This document shows positions 62,806 to 64,000 of a DNA stretch of 64,000 bases, one piece after another. The notes beneath the pieces were generated by a model. It worked only from the letters and a program-made list of their open reading frames with translations, was not told the DNA's origin and did no database searches. Positions within the stretch are counted from its first letter, which is position 1. The number at the start of each line of letters is the position of its first letter. Source of the DNA: Mucilaginibacter sp. PAMB04168. Lineage in GTDB: Bacteria > Bacteroidota > Bacteroidia > Sphingobacteriales > Sphingobacteriaceae. The stretch is from the NCBI RefSeq assembly GCF_039634365.2, contig NZ_CP155079.2:5084001-5148000 (forward strand). Direction: 5' to 3'. The position numbers were made by a program, and so were the translations under genes.

Positions 62806-63194
62806 TTCCAGACCCCTAAGGTAGAGGAATTTAGTGCCATAATTAGATAATAAAGGAAAGCTTATCCTTTAAGACGCGGCAGGCCACGACCATTTACGTA
62901 AAAGAAAGACAAGCTATTCGAATTACCTAACCGGAAATTTCATTTGCAGATTGTTTTGTTCTTTATAACAGGTGTCGGGTCACGAAGATTAGGTAGACAC
63001 TAAGTAACGTTACTTTTTTAATCATAGCCTAGCTGGCACTTTGTTCGCTGCAGGTAACACTAACAAATCCGCCCAGGCCAATGGTTTCGCCGGCTTTTCC
63101 GGTAAACAGTATACTAACGGTACAGCTTAGCAGATACTTCAGTTTTGAGTTGAAGCCTCCCTTTGACACTTACATGGATACCTGGCCAGGTGCC
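62806..63194. other. intergenic region between convergent ankyrin and GH3 genes
   Basis: About 390 bp. It holds AAGTAACGTTACTT (63002-63015), a 14-bp perfect palindrome followed by T-rich DNA. On the minus strand a 42-codon open frame from a GTG near 63152 to a TAG at about 63030 has coding-like composition (SILFTGKAGETIGLGGF), perhaps a gene fragment. No clear terminator was found. Confidence 0.4.
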
Positions 63195-64000
63195 TTAAGG
63201 TAAAAGGCGAAATGAAACTTTTTGGTTGTTTACCATTAAAGAGTATACCCCGGCTTGCAGGTGAACCTTGCCGTTAGCATCTGGGTACCCCAAATGTTTA
63301 AGCGGATCAATCTCAAACTGATACGTGGCGGTAGCCCCTTGCCTGATTTCTTTTTTTTCAAAGAATACCAACTCCTTAAGCGGCCTCGAAATGTGTCCCG
63401 CCGGATGTGCCACATACCAAAACACCACTTCTTTACCATCCATATTACCTGCGTTGGCCACGTTAACCCTGGCAACTATTTTTTGGCCGGGTTTAATAGT
63501 CAAGCTCGATAACGTTACCGCTCCGTACTTAAACGGTGCATAACCCAGGCCATCGCCAAACCAGTAAAGCGGAGTGGTAGGTATGTCCTGATACCGGCCT
63601 TGGTCGGGGCGTGCGCTTTGGCGCATACTATAATAAACAGGTATTTGCCCGGTGGTTAACGGGAAGGTAACAGAAAGTTTTCCTGATGGGTTTATTGCTC
63701 CGGATAGGATAGCCGAAGCTGCGGCACCGCCTTCTACACCGGGCTGCCATATTTCCAGTATGGCATCGGCAAGCGGCTCAATCCTTATTAATTCGAGCGG
63801 TCTGCCGTTGGCTAACACCAGTACAATTGGCTTACCACTTAGCTTTAAATGTTCAACCAGTTTTTCCTGAACCCGTGGAAGAGAGATATTGGAACGTGAC
63901 GCATTTTCACCGCTCCATTGTTTATTTTCGCCCAGGCATATTACCACTACCTCCGCATCCTGTGCAGCTTTTGCAGCTTCAGCAAAGCCCGACTCATCAT
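63195..64000 (-). CDS. glycoside hydrolase family 3 protein (beta-glucosidase-like), C-terminal part
   Basis: The frame is open to the right edge, so the N-terminal (beta/alpha)8 domain is missing. About 268 residues are visible. The second GH3 domain shows VVICLGENKQWSGENASRSN, LPRVQEKLVEHLKLSGKPIV, LANGRPLELI and WQPGVEGGAAASAILSGAIN then PSGKLSVTFPLT. The C-terminal fibronectin III-like domain shows VNVANAGNMDGKEVVFWYV and SRPLKELVFFEKKEIRQG. The family cleaves terminal beta-linked glucose or xylose from oligosaccharides, probably in the periplasm here. Whether it has a signal peptide cannot be seen. Confidence 0.92.
   Translation of the reverse strand, partial: DESGFAEAAKAAQDAEVVVICLGENKQWSGENASRSNISLPRVQEKLVEHLKLSGKPIVLVLANGRPLELIRIEPLADAILEIWQPGVEGGAAASAILSGAINPSGKLSVTFPLTTGQIPVYYSMRQSARPDQGRYQDIPTTPLYWFGDGLGYAPFKYGAVTLSSLTIKPGQKIVARVNVANAGNMDGKEVVFWYVAHPAGHISRPLKELVFFEKKEIRQGATATYQFEIDPLKHLGYPDANGKVHLQAGVYSLMVNNQKVSFRLLP

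Noticed and set aside
1..64000. tRNA, rRNA, CRISPR array, insertion sequence or prophage
   Set aside because: None was seen on either strand: no clover-leaf with CCA-proximal signature, no regularly spaced direct repeats, no transposase or integrase motifs.

Overview
The window is chromosomal DNA of a member of the Bacteroidota, most likely family Sphingobacteriaceae (Mucilaginibacter- or Pedobacter-like; the genus is an inference). Supporting signs are a gliding lipoprotein (GldD), two TonB-dependent receptors with N-terminal carboxypeptidase-regulatory-like domains, many lipoproteins, a DUF4876/DUF6850 outer-membrane operon, A-rich start regions instead of Shine-Dalgarno sites, and a Bacteroidota-type promoter (TTG-N19-TATATTTG) before the pyruvate dehydrogenase E1 beta gene. 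No rRNA, tRNA, insertion sequence, CRISPR array or prophage was seen.

Layout. 1-13.9 kb is mostly conserved housekeeping: M23 peptidase (cut by the left edge), rbfA, a LolC/E-type permease, an MBL-fold hydrolase, gldD, aroE, a phosphosulfolactate synthase-family gene, an AI-2E transporter, azoR with a 42-bp perfect palindrome upstream, a TPR protein, a subtilase, pdhB and an acyltransferase. A decayed four-helix-bundle (23S IVP-like) gene lies near 2.6-3.0 kb. 14.0-18.7 kb is a thiamine uptake operon: TPP riboswitch with an 87-nt structured insertion, TonB receptor, PnuT-type permease and, unexpectedly, an acyl-CoA dehydrogenase-like flavoprotein. 18.7-22.0 kb is an AraC regulator with two FAD monooxygenases, one strongly resembling the tetracycline-inactivating enzyme TetX. 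22.2-26.1 kb holds a divergent PRPP synthetase homologue without the usual RQDRK loop, then a lipid kinase, a dual-specificity phosphatase and a GlsA/OlsA-like acyltransferase. 26.2-33.0 kb is a tight four-gene operon: TonB receptor, DUF4876 lipoprotein, DUF6850 barrel, di-heme cytochrome c peroxidase.

33-59.6 kb is an accessory-looking region of about 28 mostly small secreted, lipoprotein or membrane proteins of unknown function. Recognisable families include M48 protease, DUF4153, WG repeats, LprI/DUF1311, zinc-ribbon membrane protein, SPFH-SHOCT (YdjI-like), a YcxB-like PH domain, a DUF3142-like TIM barrel and a TPM-domain protein. The zinc-ribbon, SPFH-SHOCT and TPM types recall the Bacillus YdjG/YdjI/YdjH membrane-stress set. 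Two paralogous secreted proteins (40.5 and 45.0 kb) flank this core in opposite orientations. 59.9-62.8 kb is a TPR plus two ankyrin-repeat genes. The right edge cuts a GH3 beta-glucosidase-like gene.
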